In this document: piece by piece, positions 1-9,253 of the stretch
Layout: every line of letters begins with the position of its first letter
Numbering within the stretch: the stretch's first letter is position 1
Origin: Roseovarius sp. MMSF_3281
GTDB lineage: Bacteria; Pseudomonadota; Alphaproteobacteria; Rhodobacterales; Rhodobacteraceae
DNA: 64,000 nt
NCBI RefSeq assembly: GCF_030733685.1
Contig: NZ_JASHIM010000016.1
Location: 1 to 64,000 of the forward strand
Direction of reading: 5' to 3'
Position numbers and translations under genes: made by a program
The notes under the pieces: generated by a model
What the model saw: the letters and a program-made list of their open reading frames with translations, nothing else
The model's database searches: none
Told to the model about the DNA's origin: nothing

Positions 1-786
1 AAAGACCGCCCCACCCCGGTGCATGCCCGCGCCGAGGAACTGGGCCTTGAGGTCCGCCACCCGGTCAGCCTCAAAGGAACCGAGGAGCAGCACGCCTTCG
101 CCGCCCTCGACGCCGATGTCGCCGTTGTCGTGGCGTATGGCCTTATCCTGCCGCAAGCGGTGCTGGAGGCCCCTACCCACGGCTGTCTCAACATCCACGC
201 CTCGCTTTTGCCCCGCTGGCGCGGGGCCGCGCCCATTCACCGGGCGATCATGGCAAGCGATGCCGAAACCGGCGTCTGCATCATGCAAATGGAGGCAGGG
301 CTTGATACCGGCCCTGTCCTACTGCGCCACACCACCGCCATCGGGGCCACTGAGACCACCGGCGAATTGCACGACCGCCTTTCCGCCGTGGGCGCCGAGG
401 CGATTGTTGAGGCGCTTGCCAAGCTCGACACACTCAAACCCCAAACTCAACCCGAGGATGGCATCACCTACGCCGACAAGATCGACAAATCCGAAACCCG
501 CGTGGATTGGACCCGCCCCGCGGTCGAGGTAGACGCCCATATTCGCGGCCTTTCCCCCTTCCCCGGTGCATGGACCGAGGTCGAGGGACAAAGGATCAAA
601 CTTCTGGCCTCGCAACTGGCAGATGGCCAAGGCACCCCCGGCGAAATCCTTGACGATACCCTGACCGTCGCCTGCGGTGATGGGGCCATCCGTCTTTTGC
701 GCTTGCAACGGGCGGGCAAGGGCGCACAGGATGCGGAAACCTTCCTGCGCGGCATGGCCCTTCCCGCAGGAAGCAAACTGACCTGA
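1..786 (+). CDS. fmt: Methionyl-tRNA formyltransferase, N-terminus cut by window edge
   Basis: Transfers a formyl group from 10-formyl-THF to initiator Met-tRNA in the cytoplasm. The reading frame is open from base 1, so the first few dozen residues lie outside the window; 261 codons are visible. The formyltransferase signature [20 protein letters not shown] carries the catalytic Asn and His, and the later GLDTGPVL carries the catalytic Asp. The C-terminal tRNA-binding OB-like domain follows, with the family-typical FPGAW motif, and the end is at the expected place. In related genomes def usually lies upstream, which cannot be checked here. The next gene starts 16 nt downstream behind its own strong Shine-Dalgarno sequence. 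Confidence 0.95.
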   Translation, partial: KDRPTPVHARAEELGLEVRHPVSLKGTEEQHAFAALDADVAVVVAYGLILPQAVLEAPTHGCLNIHASLLPRWRGAAPIHRAIMASDAETGVCIMQMEAGLDTGPVLLRHTTAIGATETTGELHDRLSAVGAEAIVEALAKLDTLKPQTQPEDGITYADKIDKSETRVDWTRPAVEVDAHIRGLSPFPGAWTEVEGQRIKLLASQLADGQGTPGEILDDTLTVACGDGAIRLLRLQRAGKGAQDAETFLRGMALPAGSKLT

Positions 787-802
787 ACAGGAGGCACGAC
801 CC

Positions 803-1045
803 TTGTTTCTAAGGCTTTTCGGCACCGTCGTGATTGCTGGTATCGTCGGCTATATCAGCGAAAAATCCGGCTTCACCCGCAATGGATACCTGCAATCCAT
901 TATCATCTGCGTGGGCGGTGCTTTCCTGTTTTACTTCATCCGCATCATGTTCGGTTTCAATTTCGGCTCGCCCGGCGTGGATGCCATCATCTCCTCCATC
1001 GGGGCGCTTGTGATCGTGCCCTTCCACTGGCGCCGGGGCCGGTAA
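803..1045 (+). CDS. Small GlsB/YeaQ-like membrane protein (TTG start)
   Basis: An 80-residue hydrophobic protein with about three membrane segments and a basic tail (RRGR). The start is TTG at 803, chosen because an AGGAGG-type ribosome site ends about nine bases before it and no ATG fits. Size and Gly-rich helices resemble the GlsB/YeaQ/YmgE (transglycosylase-associated) family, but similarity by eye is weak. It lies directly between fmt and a clearer GlsB-type gene three bases downstream, so the two are probably co-transcribed and may act together in the inner membrane. Function is unknown; a stress-related role is only inferred from the family name. Confidence 0.7.
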   Translation: MFLRLFGTVVIAGIVGYISEKSGFTRNGYLQSIIICVGGAFLFYFIRIMFGFNFGSPGVDAIISSIGALVIVPFHWRRGR

Positions 1046-1048
1046 CCG

Positions 1049-1288
1049 ATGACCGTGCTCTACCTCATCGTGATCGGGGCCGTGGCCGGATACCTTGCCA
1101 CCCGCATCATGCACATCAAGGCGGACCCGCTGAAAACCATCGCCATCGGCATTGCCGGGGCCTTGGTCGGCGGGTTCATCCTTCAGGTGATCCTGACCGT
1201 CGCGGGCCTCTTGGGCGGCATCATCGGCGCGGTGCTTGGCGCGATCCTGCTGATCTGGATTTACCAGGCCGTGACCGCGAAGAAGTAA
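1049..1288 (+). CDS. GlsB/YeaQ/YmgE-family membrane protein
   Basis: A 79-residue protein made almost entirely of hydrophobic, Gly-rich segments (VIGAVAGYLA, GIAGALVGGFIL, LLGGIIGAVLGAILL), the pattern of the GlsB/YeaQ/YmgE transglycosylase-associated family. Three inner-membrane helices are likely. It starts three bases after the preceding small membrane gene, so translation may be coupled. It ends four bases before the convergent stop of the TRIC-like gene, leaving almost no room for a terminator. Family members are often stress-induced in other bacteria; nothing in this sequence shows regulation. Confidence 0.8.
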   Translation: MTVLYLIVIGAVAGYLATRIMHIKADPLKTIAIGIAGALVGGFILQVILTVAGLLGGIIGAVLGAILLIWIYQAVTAKK

Positions 1289-1292
1289 TGGC

Positions 1293-1916
1293 TTACCCCT
1301 TCGGTGGGCGCGCGCGATAGACCGGCAAGCGCCATCCAAAGGCAAGCGACCCGGCTCGCAGCCCCCAGGTCAGTACCGCGCAACCGCCCAGAATCACGGC
1401 CATGTCACTGTTCAGGGCCGCCAGCCCCGCCGCCAGAAGCGACCCCGCGAAAGCGGCCGAGACATAAAGCTCCCCCTGTTTCAAAACCAGCGGCACCTCG
1501 TTGCAGACCACGTCGCGCATCAAGCCCCCGGCGCAGCCCGTCAATATCCCCATGATCACCACGATCGGCCAAGGCTGCAACATGGTCAGCGCCGCAGCCG
1601 CCCCCGCCGCAACCGCCACGGCCAAGGCAAAACTGTCCAACCACAAAAGCCACCGATAGCGGCTTTCGGCCAGATGTGCGGTAACGAAAATCACCGCCGC
1701 CGCGACACAGGCGATACCGATATAACCGGGGTTGCCGATCCAGAAGACGGGGTTACGATCCAATAACACGTCCCGCAACGTGCCACCGCCCACCGCCGTC
1801 AGGCAGGCCAGAAAGGCAAAGCCCACCAAGTCCAACTGCTTGCGCGAGGCCGCCAAGGCCCCGGTCAGCGCGAAAATCAGCACCGAGGCATAATCAAGAA
1901 GCGATAGCGCGCTCAT
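1293..1916 (-). CDS. Trimeric intracellular cation channel (TRIC/UPF0126) family protein
   Basis: A 207-residue membrane protein with seven hydrophobic segments. It has the internal duplication typical of UPF0126/TRIC proteins: [12 protein letters not shown] in the first half and [15 protein letters not shown] in the second, each a Gly-Gly-x-x-RD motif. Prokaryotic TRIC homologues form homotrimeric potassium-permeable channels; the physiological role here is inferred. It is the last gene of the leftward ispH chain; its ATG overlaps the rnhA stop by four bases (1913-1916), so it should be translationally coupled to rnhA. Length matches the family. Confidence 0.88.
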   Translation of the reverse strand: MSALSLLDYASVLIFALTGALAASRKQLDLVGFAFLACLTAVGGGTLRDVLLDRNPVFWIGNPGYIGIACVAAAVIFVTAHLAESRYRWLLWLDSFALAVAVAAGAAAALTMLQPWPIVVIMGILTGCAGGLMRDVVCNEVPLVLKQGELYVSAAFAGSLLAAGLAALNSDMAVILGGCAVLTWGLRAGSLAFGWRLPVYRARPPKG

Positions 1917-2380
1917 TCGGCCCGCGCGTTCGGCTTGAACGGGGCCATCCCTGCGCGCGCCAATTCATCGGCGCGCTCGTTCTCGGGGTGGCCGGCATGG
2001 CCCTTGACCCATTCCCACGTCACGTCATGGCGGGCCTGGGCGGCATCCAACCGCTGCCACAATTCGGCGTTTTTCACCGGCTTCTTGGCCGAGGTTTTCC
2101 AGCCATTCCTCTTCCAGCCGTGAATCCAGCCCGTCACGCCGTTCTTCACATAGGCGCTATCGGTCACCACGGTCACTGTTGAGGCCCGGTTCAATGCCTC
2201 CAACGCATTGATCGCCGCCAAAAGCTCCATCCGGTTGTTGGTGGTCTCCGCCTCGCCGCCCTGCAACGCGCGCTCTTTCACAACGCTGTCGCCCTCCTTG
2301 GCCTGCAACAGAACACCCCAGCCCCCCGGGCCGGGATTCCCCGAACAGGCCCCATCGGTATAGGCAAAAAGCTCAGGCAT
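1913..2380 (-). CDS. rnhA: Ribonuclease HI
   Basis: Endonuclease that cuts the RNA strand of RNA:DNA hybrids. The 155-residue product has the catalytic motifs in order: [18 protein letters not shown] (first Asp), [12 protein letters not shown] (Glu), VVTDSAYV (Asp) and the distal NERADELA (Asp). The basic handle region around [16 protein letters not shown] matches the E. coli type. The start is ATG at 2380, since the longer open frame upstream runs into the GST coding sequence and has no family similarity. It overlaps the upstream GST gene by eight bases and the downstream TRIC-like gene by four, placing it inside the compact ispH operon. Confidence 0.96.
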   Translation of the reverse strand: MPELFAYTDGACSGNPGPGGWGVLLQAKEGDSVVKERALQGGEAETTNNRMELLAAINALEALNRASTVTVVTDSAYVKNGVTGWIHGWKRNGWKTSAKKPVKNAELWQRLDAAQARHDVTWEWVKGHAGHPENERADELARAGMAPFKPNARAE

Positions 2381-2993
2381 GATCCCACAACCCCACATAT
2401 CCCGGCAGTGCCGCCATCCGCGCACACCACGCATTGAGCGCCGGAAACCGCGCCATCTCGAAACCGCCCCGGTCGCCGGCGGTGTGGGTGTAGGCATAAA
2501 GCGCGATATCGGCAAGGCTTGCGGATGCGCCCGCAAACCACGCCCGCCCCTGCATGTGATCCTCCATCAATTGCAACAAGGCGTGACCGGTCTCCAAAAG
2601 CTCCGCCATGACCCGCGGCGTCGCCTCATCCTTGAGGTGCGGATAGGTGTTGAGCGAGGCGCGCACCGCCACCACCGGCTCGTGCCGGTTTTGCTCAAAG
2701 AACATCCAACCCAGCATTTGCGCCTGTGTCAGGGGGTCGTTCGGCACCCAATCGCTACCCGCCGCCAGATACCAAAGAATGGCATTGGATTCCGACAGAA
2801 TCGTCCCATTGCCCAAATGCAGCGCGGGCAGCTTTCCCAAGGGCAAATGCCCCTCGGCCTTTGCCTGCTTCAGCTCCGCCGATTGGGTCTCGCACGGCAC
2901 ATGGCAATAGTCCCGCCCCAAAAGCGCCAGCAACAGCCGCACCTTGTAGCTATTGCCCGACGAAGGCATCGAATAGAGAGTTAAATCGCTCAT
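2373..2993 (-). CDS. Glutathione S-transferase family protein
   Basis: A 206-residue cytosolic GST. The N-terminal thioredoxin-like domain starts [23 protein letters not shown] and carries the glutathione-site [19 protein letters not shown], with the cis-Pro and the Glu-Ser that bind the gamma-glutamyl moiety. The C-terminal helical domain contains the [11 protein letters not shown] motif. Ser or Tyr near residue 8-13 would be the activating residue. The substrate is unknown. It lies four bases after the methyltransferase stop and overlaps rnhA, within the same transcription unit. Confidence 0.88.
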   Translation of the reverse strand: MSDLTLYSMPSSGNSYKVRLLLALLGRDYCHVPCETQSAELKQAKAEGHLPLGKLPALHLGNGTILSESNAILWYLAAGSDWVPNDPLTQAQMLGWMFFEQNRHEPVVAVRASLNTYPHLKDEATPRVMAELLETGHALLQLMEDHMQGRAWFAGASASLADIALYAYTHTAGDRGGFEMARFPALNAWCARMAALPGYVGLWDHA

Positions 2994-2997
2994 ACGT

Positions 2998-3594
2998 CTA
3001 AACCGCTTTCGCCAAAATCGTTATCCAATCTTCGGGCACGCCGGTCATGCCCGCCTCGCGTCCCTGCGTGGTCTCGACAACGCCGAAACCGGTATCGTGC
3101 AAAAGCCCGCGCAATTCGTCTTCGGTGACAAAGGTGTAAAGCCGCCCCAGTTCATCGCGCTTTTCACCATCACCAAGTTTCATCCCGATATGAAACAGCC
3201 CCCCGGGCCGCAACGCCCGGTGAATGGCGGCCAGATGCCCCGGCAAATCCCCGCGCGGCGCGTGCAAAAGCGAGAAATTGGCCCAAACTCCGTCAAATTC
3301 CGCCTCGCCGTCGATGTCGTCAAACCGCGCAACCCGCGCCTCCACGCCGGGGTGCGCGCCTGCCATCTTGACCATCTCGGGCACCGCATCCGTGGCCAGC
3401 ACCGCAAACCCCTCTGCCGCCATGCGCGCGGCCATCACCCCGGGGCCACAGCCAAGGTCCAATACCCGCGCGCCCTTGGGCAAAGCGGCGATAAAGGCCT
3501 CCAGCGCCGGGTCTTCATCCAGATGCGCAGTGCGCTCGGCATAATCCCCGGCGGCCCGCCCGTAATAGGCCAGCGTCTCGTTGTCCTGGCTCAC
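2998..3594 (-). CDS. Class I SAM-dependent methyltransferase
   Basis: A 198-residue methyltransferase. Motif I is VLDLGCGPGVMAARMA, the acidic loop after strand 2 is LATDAVPEMV, and motif IV is VWANFSLLHAPR, which supports an S-adenosylmethionine fold of the methyltransf_11/25 kind. The substrate cannot be read from the sequence. I chose the GTG at 3594, overlapping the upstream stop by four bases (GTGA arrangement); the longer frame to 3780 is the out-of-frame shadow of the DUF3429 gene. It is part of the ispH operon chain. Confidence 0.85.
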   Translation of the reverse strand: MSQDNETLAYYGRAAGDYAERTAHLDEDPALEAFIAALPKGARVLDLGCGPGVMAARMAAEGFAVLATDAVPEMVKMAGAHPGVEARVARFDDIDGEAEFDGVWANFSLLHAPRGDLPGHLAAIHRALRPGGLFHIGMKLGDGEKRDELGRLYTFVTEDELRGLLHDTGFGVVETTQGREAGMTGVPEDWITILAKAV

Positions 3595-4043
3595 AGGAAA
3601 ACTCCGATGGCAAGGCAGGTTACCACGATCACCGTCAACAGCACCCGCAACTGCATCCACCACGCGGGCGCCGCGCCATGATGCCAGAACATCCAGTCCA
3701 GCCCCAGAATGCCGATGAACCCAGCCATCAGGGAAATGCCCGAACTGGTCGGCCCGCCGCCGGTCATGAAAAACGCCCATAGCGCCGGGATCACCGACAG
3801 GGCATAACCGGTGGCCGCCCGCGCGCCCTCAAGCTGCGCGGCAAAGCCCCACAGCACCCCGGACATGAACGACAAGATGATCGCGCCGTAAAACAGCATG
3901 ACATAGGGCCCGACAAACCGCGCCCCGATATTGGCCAGCGTCCAATCGGCCAGCCCCGGCAACAGCACGGTCAACGCCCCCCAAACAAAGGGCGTCACCC
4001 CCGCCAGCCCAAGGATCAAAGGCGCGCGCGGGATGCCCGTCAT
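3591..4043 (-). CDS. DUF3429 (TMEM69-like) membrane protein
   Basis: A 150-residue inner-membrane protein with about five helices. It begins [20 protein letters not shown] and contains the conserved LFYGAIILSFMSGVLWGF block, the diagnostic stretch of DUF3429 proteins. Biochemical function is unknown for the family. The ATG at 4043 overlaps the stop of the LysE gene by four bases, and its own stop overlaps the methyltransferase GTG by four bases, so it is firmly inside the ispH-to-TRIC operon. Confidence 0.85.
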   Translation of the reverse strand: MTGIPRAPLILGLAGVTPFVWGALTVLLPGLADWTLANIGARFVGPYVMLFYGAIILSFMSGVLWGFAAQLEGARAATGYALSVIPALWAFFMTGGGPTSSGISLMAGFIGILGLDWMFWHHGAAPAWWMQLRVLLTVIVVTCLAIGVFL

Positions 4044-4654
4044 GCCGCTTTCTCCATCGCCAATCGCGCCGCCAGCCCCGCGAAAACTGCGGCAAAGCCC
4101 CGGTTGATCCAACGGATCACCGGCGGCGAGGACAACACCTTGTCCCGCGCGGCGGCGGCGAACGCGCCATAGCCCACGAAAACCACGAAGGTCAGCAGCA
4201 TGAACACCGCCCCCATGGCCAGCATCTCGGCACTCGCCGTGGCCGGGTTCCCCGACAGGAACGGCGGCAACAGCGCCAGAAAGAAGATCGACAGCTTGGG
4301 ATTGAGGATATTGATCAAGGCCCCGCGCCGTGCAATCGCCCAATCCGCGCTTGCCCGTGTTTCGGCGCGCACCGCCACGCCGCCTTCATCACGCAACATC
4401 TGCCACGCCAGATACAGAAGATAGGCCACACCGGCGAACTTGATCACCTGAAACAGCAGGGCCGAGGTATGCATGATCGCCGCCAGTCCCAGCACGGCGG
4501 CCAAAAGTGCCGGAACGATCCCGAAGGTACAACCCACGGCAGCCATGATCGCCGCGCGTCGCCCCTGCCCAAGCCCGATGGCAAGCGTGTAAATCACCCC
4601 CGTGCCGGGCGCCACGACCACCACAAGGGCAGTCAGCAGGAACTGCAGGCTCAC
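4040..4654 (-). CDS. LysE/RhtB-family amino-acid exporter
   Basis: A 204-residue inner-membrane protein with six predicted helices, of the LysE/RhtB translocator superfamily. The N-terminal [28 protein letters not shown] carries the usual PGP-like/GxxxG signature (here APGTG), and the middle [19 protein letters not shown] block, with NPK, is highly typical. Such proteins export amino acids or their analogues by proton antiport; the substrate is not predictable. The ATG overlaps the ispH stop by four bases. Why an exporter follows ispH is unclear and may reflect only operon packing. Confidence 0.9.
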   Translation of the reverse strand: MSLQFLLTALVVVVAPGTGVIYTLAIGLGQGRRAAIMAAVGCTFGIVPALLAAVLGLAAIMHTSALLFQVIKFAGVAYLLYLAWQMLRDEGGVAVRAETRASADWAIARRGALINILNPKLSIFFLALLPPFLSGNPATASAEMLAMGAVFMLLTFVVFVGYGAFAAAARDKVLSSPPVIRWINRGFAAVFAGLAARLAMEKAA

Positions 4655-5604
4655 GACGCTTCCCTCATCACGCGGGGCACCTTGAACTCCACGTTCTCCT
4701 GCGCGGTTTCAACCACCTCGGTTGTCACGTCATAGCGGGTGCGAAAGGCGTCGATCACCTCGTTGACCAAAACTTCGGGGGCCGAGGCGCCAGCGGTGAT
4801 TCCGATGCTCGAAATCCCCTCCAAGGCGCGCCAATCGATATCCCCCGCGCGCTGAACCAGTTGCGAATAGTTGCAGCCCGCCTTGGCGCCCACCTCGACC
4901 AACCGCTTGGAATTCGACGAATTGGGCGCCCCCACCACCAGCATCGCATCGGCCTTGGGCGCCATGGCCTTCACCGCCTCCTGCCGGTTGGTGGTGGCGT
5001 AACAGATATCTTCCTTGTGCGGCCCCTTGATGGCCGGGAAACGCGCCTGCAAGGCCGCAACGATATCAATCGTATCATCCACCGACAGCGTCGTTTGCGT
5101 CACGAAAGCCAGTTTTTCAGGGTCGCGCACCTGCAACCCGGCCACATCCGCCACCGTTTCCACCAACAAGACCTCGCCCGCGGGCAACTGTCCCATGGTG
5201 CCGATGGTTTCGGGGTGGCCCGCATGCCCGATCATCACGATCTGAAGGCCATTCTCGTGATGCCGTTCTGCCTCGATATGCACTTTTGACACCAAGGGGC
5301 ATGTGGCATCCACGAAAAGCATCTCGCGCCGCGCCGCCTCGGCGGGCACCGCCTTGGGCACGCCATGCGCCGAAAAGATCACCGGCCGGTCATCGGGGCA
5401 TTCTTCCAGCTCCTCGACGAAAACCGCCCCTTTCTCGCGCAGATCGTCCACCACGTATTTGTTGTGCACGATCTCATGGCGCACGTAGACGGGCGCGCCC
5501 CACTTATGCAGGGCCATCTCGACGATCTTGATCGCCCGGTCCACACCGGCGCAAAACCCGCGCGGTGCGGCAAGGTATAGGGTCAAAGGCGGTTTGGTGG
5601 TCAT
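4651..5604 (-). CDS. ispH: 4-hydroxy-3-methylbut-2-enyl diphosphate reductase
   Basis: Last step of the non-mevalonate (MEP) isoprenoid pathway: reduces HMBPP to IPP and DMAPP with a [4Fe-4S] cluster. The 317-residue protein has the three conserved cluster cysteines in [22 protein letters not shown] and [11 protein letters not shown], the EIVHN substrate-binding block, and SSNSKRL near the active site. ATG at 5604 is preceded by AGGAGG; the longer upstream frame is not family-like. It is the promoter-proximal gene of a seven-gene leftward chain and is divergent from the cytochrome c gene. Confidence 0.97.
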   Translation of the reverse strand: MTTKPPLTLYLAAPRGFCAGVDRAIKIVEMALHKWGAPVYVRHEIVHNKYVVDDLREKGAVFVEELEECPDDRPVIFSAHGVPKAVPAEAARREMLFVDATCPLVSKVHIEAERHHENGLQIVMIGHAGHPETIGTMGQLPAGEVLLVETVADVAGLQVRDPEKLAFVTQTTLSVDDTIDIVAALQARFPAIKGPHKEDICYATTNRQEAVKAMAPKADAMLVVGAPNSSNSKRLVEVGAKAGCNYSQLVQRAGDIDWRALEGISSIGITAGASAPEVLVNEVIDAFRTRYDVTTEVVETAQENVEFKVPRVMREAS

Positions 5605-5739
5605 AAGGGCAGCCTCCTGTTGCCCCACAGGTAAATCCCCAGTGCCCCGGCGTCCAGTGGCGATACCCTCACGCAAGGGTGATTTGCATTGCCCCGCCAC
5701 CTCGGGAACCTACCGCCAACTGCATATAACGGAGATCCC

Positions 5740-6186
5740 ATGCCCCGCCTGCCCCTCGCCCTGTGCCTCATCGCCTCGCCCCTCTGGGCCGAAACCCCTG
5801 CGGGCATCCTGCCCTATACAGATGCCGCCGCGGTCGAAAACGGCCAAGCCATCTATCAGGCGCAATGCGCCGCCTGCCACGGCACAAACCTTGCAGGCGA
5901 AGACAACTGGCGCGACCGCGACGCATCGGGGTACCTGCCCGCGCCGCCACATGATGAAACCGGCCACACATGGCACCACCCCGACACACAGCTTTTCATG
6001 ATCACCAAGCACGGCACCGAGGCCATCGTCGGCAATGGCTACAAAAGCAACATGATCGGCTTTGGCGACATCCTGTCAGATCAGGAAATTCTCGAGGTGC
6101 TGGCCTATATCAAATCCACATGGCCCCGCCGGGTCGTGGACACCCACAATCGCATCAACCGCGATGCCACGGGGCAGGCAAATTAG
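5740..6186 (+). CDS. Secreted monohaem cytochrome c
   Basis: A 148-residue class I cytochrome c. A signal peptide (MPRLPLALCLIASPLWA, cleavage before ET) targets it to the periplasm. The haem-attachment motif CAACH covers residues 43-47 and a likely distal Met ligand lies at about residue 105 in SNMIGFGD. The last helix has the usual LAYIKSTWP motif. The start is the ATG at 5740, eight bases after GGAG. No oxidase or dehydrogenase partner is nearby, so the electron donor and acceptor are unknown. Its stop overlaps the convergent gene's stop by four bases. Confidence 0.9.
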   Translation: MPRLPLALCLIASPLWAETPAGILPYTDAAAVENGQAIYQAQCAACHGTNLAGEDNWRDRDASGYLPAPPHDETGHTWHHPDTQLFMITKHGTEAIVGNGYKSNMIGFGDILSDQEILEVLAYIKSTWPRRVVDTHNRINRDATGQAN

Positions 6187-6545
6187 CCCCAGTTCTCGAT
6201 CAACCCCACCGGCGCACCCTCGGGCCGCTCGTAATCGAGGGGCTGCACATCCGCGGCGGCGGTCATCTGCTTCACCTCATAGCGAATCTCGCCGCCGTCC
6301 TCTTCCGAGGCCACGATCAGGCAACGCGACAAATGCCGCGCCCCGTCGTAAATATCCACCAGGCCGCGCAGGTGCGGCGCGGCTTCGGCCTCAACGCTAA
6401 AACCATCGTCCGACAGGCGCAAAACCTTCAACCTTTGCCCCCCGGTCTCGATCACCAACCGGCTGGACCGCTTCAAGGCGCGCTTGCGCGCCTGATCCAG
6501 CCCCGCCTGAACCTCGCTTGGCAATACTGTCATCATGGTATCCAT
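6183..6545 (-). CDS. Conserved hypothetical protein (120 aa)
   Basis: I do not recognise a named family. The product is a soluble, mostly beta-rich 120-residue protein with alternating hydrophobic stretches (SRLVIETGGQRLKVLRL, SRCLIVASEEDGGEIRYEVK), no signal peptide and no Cys pairs. A PilZ-like beta-barrel is imaginable but the RxxxR/DxSxxG motif is absent. The start at 6545 was chosen because GGAGGGG lies just upstream; an in-frame ATG 30 bases further out lacks a ribosome site. It lies downstream of cobM on the same strand behind a short inverted repeat. Confidence 0.7.
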   Translation of the reverse strand: MDTMMTVLPSEVQAGLDQARKRALKRSSRLVIETGGQRLKVLRLSDDGFSVEAEAAPHLRGLVDIYDGARHLSRCLIVASEEDGGEIRYEVKQMTAAADVQPLDYERPEGAPVGLIENWG

Positions 6546-6588
6546 CCCCTCCGCGTGGACCCTAACATAGACCATAGATGTAAACCGC

Positions 6589-6608
6589 CAATGACAAACA
6601 GGTCATTG
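6589..6608. promoter_or_regulatory. Inverted repeat CAATGAC-N6-GTCATTG
   Basis: Perfect 7-bp arms separated by six bases, 44-63 bases before the start of the 120-residue gene and just after the cobM stop. No T-run follows on either strand, so an operator for the downstream gene fits slightly better than a terminator. The binding protein is unknown. Confidence 0.35.
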
Positions 6609-6615
6609 TCGGAGA

Positions 6616-7389
6616 TCAAGCGCGCTCGGTGGCTTTCGGGCGCAGAACATGTGGCATTTCAGGATCATAAAGCGCGCTCTCGGTAAACTCGCTGATCTGG
6701 CCCAGCACCGGCCCCACCAGGATAAGCGCGGTGCGCGTGATCTTTTCATCCCGCACCTTCAGGCGAATATCGCTCAGCGTGCCCCGGATGAACATCTGAT
6801 CGGGCCAGCCGACGCGATAGGCCACCACCACCGGACAATCCGCGCCATAGTAAGGCGTCAGAACCCGCTCGATCTCACGCAGGGCGCGCACGCCCAGATG
6901 GATGGCCAGCGTGGTGCCCGAGCGCGCGAAATTCTCAAGCGTTTCGCCGGCAGGCATCGAGGTGGATTTCATGCTCACCCGCGTCAGCACGATGGATTGC
7001 CCGATCTCCGGCACGGTCAATTCCTGGCCCAGGGCGGCGGCAGCGGCGGCATAGGCGGGCACGCCGGGGATGATCTGGTAATCAATCCCGTCGGCACGCA
7101 GGCGGCGAATCTGCTCGGCAATCGCGCCGTAAAGCGACGGATCGCCCGAATGCACGCGCGCCACGTCCTGCCCCTTGGCATGGGCCTGCTTGATCACGCC
7201 ATGGGTATCGTCCAGCGTCATCGGCGCCGTATCCATCACCAAGGCCCCCTCCGGCGCACAGCCCACCACTTCGGCAGGCACCAGACTGCCCGCATAAAGG
7301 CACACCGGGCATTCCCCGATCACCCGCTCGGCCTTCTTGGTCAAAAGTTCCGGGTCACCCGGACCCGCGCCGATAAAATACACCGTCAT
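6616..7389 (-). CDS. cobM: Precorrin-4 C11-methyltransferase
   Basis: SAM-dependent methylation of C11 of precorrin-4 in cobalamin ring synthesis. The 257-residue protein opens with FIGAGPGDPELLTKKA, the tetrapyrrole-methylase P-loop-like motif, and contains ARVHSGDPSLYGAI, the second family signature, and GVPAYAAAAAALG. These together with PVCLYAGSLVPAEV identify the CobM/CbiF branch. It follows the cbiG-cobJ fusion by 67 bases that hold a GC-rich hairpin. Last gene of the leftward cobI-cobJ-cobM group. Confidence 0.96.
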   Translation of the reverse strand: MTVYFIGAGPGDPELLTKKAERVIGECPVCLYAGSLVPAEVVGCAPEGALVMDTAPMTLDDTHGVIKQAHAKGQDVARVHSGDPSLYGAIAEQIRRLRADGIDYQIIPGVPAYAAAAAALGQELTVPEIGQSIVLTRVSMKSTSMPAGETLENFARSGTTLAIHLGVRALREIERVLTPYYGADCPVVVAYRVGWPDQMFIRGTLSDIRLKVRDEKITRTALILVGPVLGQISEFTESALYDPEMPHVLRPKATERA

Positions 7390-7420
7390 GTCATCTCTCC
7401 TTCACGGGATGGCGGGCGGG

Positions 7421-7451
7421 GCGCCTTTGCCCCACCGGGGCAAACAGCGCC
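7421..7451. other. Intercistronic hairpin between cobJ and cobM
   Basis: TTTGCCCC-ACC-GGGGCAAA gives an 8-bp perfect stem (7426-7444), extended imperfectly by GGCGC/GCGCC outside. It sits in the only real gap of the cobI-cobJ-cobM group. No U-run follows, so it may affect mRNA stability or partial attenuation rather than full termination. Confidence 0.45.
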
Positions 7452-7456
7452 GCGCG

Positions 7457-9253
7457 TCATCCCCGGCCTTGGGCCAAATCCCCGTCAATCTTGCGCGCAT
7501 AGCCGCGCGGCGTGAACATCCGTGGCCCCTCGCCCAGTTGCGCCAGCCGCGAATTGCTCGACCCGACCAAGACCACGGTCAGCATATCCACCTCGTCCAC
7601 CTGCAAATCCTCCAACCGGCGGTACCGCACCTGCTCCTCCGGGCGGCCCAGGTTGCTGGCCAGCATAACAGGTGTCTCCGCCGGGCGGTGCTGCAACAGG
7701 ATATCGCGTGCCTCGGCGAGAAGCGTCCGCCGCGTCTTGCTGACCGGGTTGTAGAAGGCGATCACGAAGTCCCCCTCCGCCGCCGCCTGCAACCTGCGCA
7801 GGATATCCGCCCGCGGGGTCAGCAGATCCGACAGCGAGATGGTGCAGAAATCGTGCCCCAAGGGTGCCCCGGCCCGCGCCGCAGCCCCCTGAAGCGCGCT
7901 TACCCCCGGCGAACACACCACATCCACCCGGTGCGCCGCATCGCTCACGCCCTCACTTTCGGGCGCACGATCCAGCAGCTCGAAAACAAGCGCCCCCATG
8001 GCGTAAATCCCGGCATCGCCCGAGCACACCAAGGCCACGTTGCGGCCCTCCGCCGCCCGCTCCAAGGCATAGCGGCAGCGCGCCTCTTCTCCGCCCAAGG
8101 GGAAATCGCTGCGCTCTTTGCCCGCCGCCAATGGCCCCAGAAGGTCGATATAAAGCCCATAGCCCACCAGTTCCTCGGCCTCGGCCACAAGGCGGCTGAC
8201 CTCCGGCGTCCGCCAACTGGCCTGCCCCGGCCCGATACCGACAACAGACAGGCGCCCGCGCGCCCGGCCCGGCATCTCGGTCAACGGCTCAGCGGCCCGG
8301 CCCAGCGCGCAGGTGGCATTCGCCGTCTTGCGCTTCTCGGTCACCAACGCCCCGCCACAGGCCAGCGCGGCCCCCTCGCTCACTCCATGGCACCCCACTT
8401 CGGCAAAGACCACGTCAGAGGGGTTCGGCACCGCCTGCGCCTCCAGTTCTGCCGCCGTGAACAGGCGCAAGGGCACACCCAACCGCGCCGCCACCACGTT
8501 CATCGCAGGTTCATCCGCCTTGAGGTCGATCGAGGCCACACAGCCCACCGCACCGGGGGCAACGCCCGCACCGTCCAGAACCTCCTGCACCAGCGCCCAA
8601 AGCTCCTCGGGGTCGGCATTGCGCGCGCATCCAAGGCCCAGCGCAAACCGCTGCGGATGGTAGACAAGCCGCGCCTCGCTACCCTCGACCGGGGCGTCGC
8701 TCACGCAAAGCTCAACCGCGCCGCCGGTATCCTCGATGCCAAAGATATTCTCACCCGAAACCGATACCCCGGCCCCCGACAGCATCGCCGCCATCGCGCC
8801 TTTGGCGTCACCCGGATTGGCCAAACGATACCCCAAGGGCGGCGCATCCAGCGCCACGCCCATCGCCACGTCCCCCGCCGTGGTCACGGCTGAAACTGCC
8901 TCCAACCCGGCGGCGATTTCGCTGGCCAAACGATTGGCCCCGCGATGCCCGCCCAACAAGGGCACCACAACCGCGCCATCGTCGCTGACCGATACCACCG
9001 GCGGCTCACTGGTCTTATCCACCAGCAAAGGCGCCACCGCCCGGATCAAAATCCCACTGGCACAAACGCCCACCACCGGCACACCGGCGGCAAACAGATC
9101 CCGCGCATGATCCAGTGCATTGGGAAAATAAGCATCCGCCTTTTCCACCCGCCCCTCGCGGCCATGCACCTGCGCGCCCAACAGGGCCGCTACGCGGTGC
9201 GCCATATCTTCCCCCGACCGGCTCAGGGCCAGAACAACAGGTTTCACAGCCAT
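7457..9253 (-). CDS. cobJ: CbiG-CobJ fusion: cobalamin protein / precorrin-3B C17-methyltransferase
   Basis: A 598-residue two-part protein. Residues ~1-130 are CbiG N-terminal-like (GVCASGILIRAVAPLL; LLGGHRGANRLA), ~203-320 match the CbiG C-terminal/CobE domain (FALGLGCARNADPEEL, ASIDLKADEPA), and ~334-598 are the CobJ/CbiH methylase (LSVVGIGPGQASW, VALVCSGDAGIYAMG, DFVIAFYNPVSKTR). CobJ contracts the ring and methylates C17. CbiG hydrolyses the lactone in the cobalt-early pathway; its need here is uncertain. CbiG-CobJ fusions are known in some bacteria. ATG at 9253 overlaps the cobI stop by ten bases. The symbol refers to the methylase half. Confidence 0.93.
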   Translation of the reverse strand: MAVKPVVLALSRSGEDMAHRVAALLGAQVHGREGRVEKADAYFPNALDHARDLFAAGVPVVGVCASGILIRAVAPLLVDKTSEPPVVSVSDDGAVVVPLLGGHRGANRLASEIAAGLEAVSAVTTAGDVAMGVALDAPPLGYRLANPGDAKGAMAAMLSGAGVSVSGENIFGIEDTGGAVELCVSDAPVEGSEARLVYHPQRFALGLGCARNADPEELWALVQEVLDGAGVAPGAVGCVASIDLKADEPAMNVVAARLGVPLRLFTAAELEAQAVPNPSDVVFAEVGCHGVSEGAALACGGALVTEKRKTANATCALGRAAEPLTEMPGRARGRLSVVGIGPGQASWRTPEVSRLVAEAEELVGYGLYIDLLGPLAAGKERSDFPLGGEEARCRYALERAAEGRNVALVCSGDAGIYAMGALVFELLDRAPESEGVSDAAHRVDVVCSPGVSALQGAAARAGAPLGHDFCTISLSDLLTPRADILRRLQAAAEGDFVIAFYNPVSKTRRTLLAEARDILLQHRPAETPVMLASNLGRPEEQVRYRRLEDLQVDEVDMLTVVLVGSSNSRLAQLGEGPRMFTPRGYARKIDGDLAQGRG

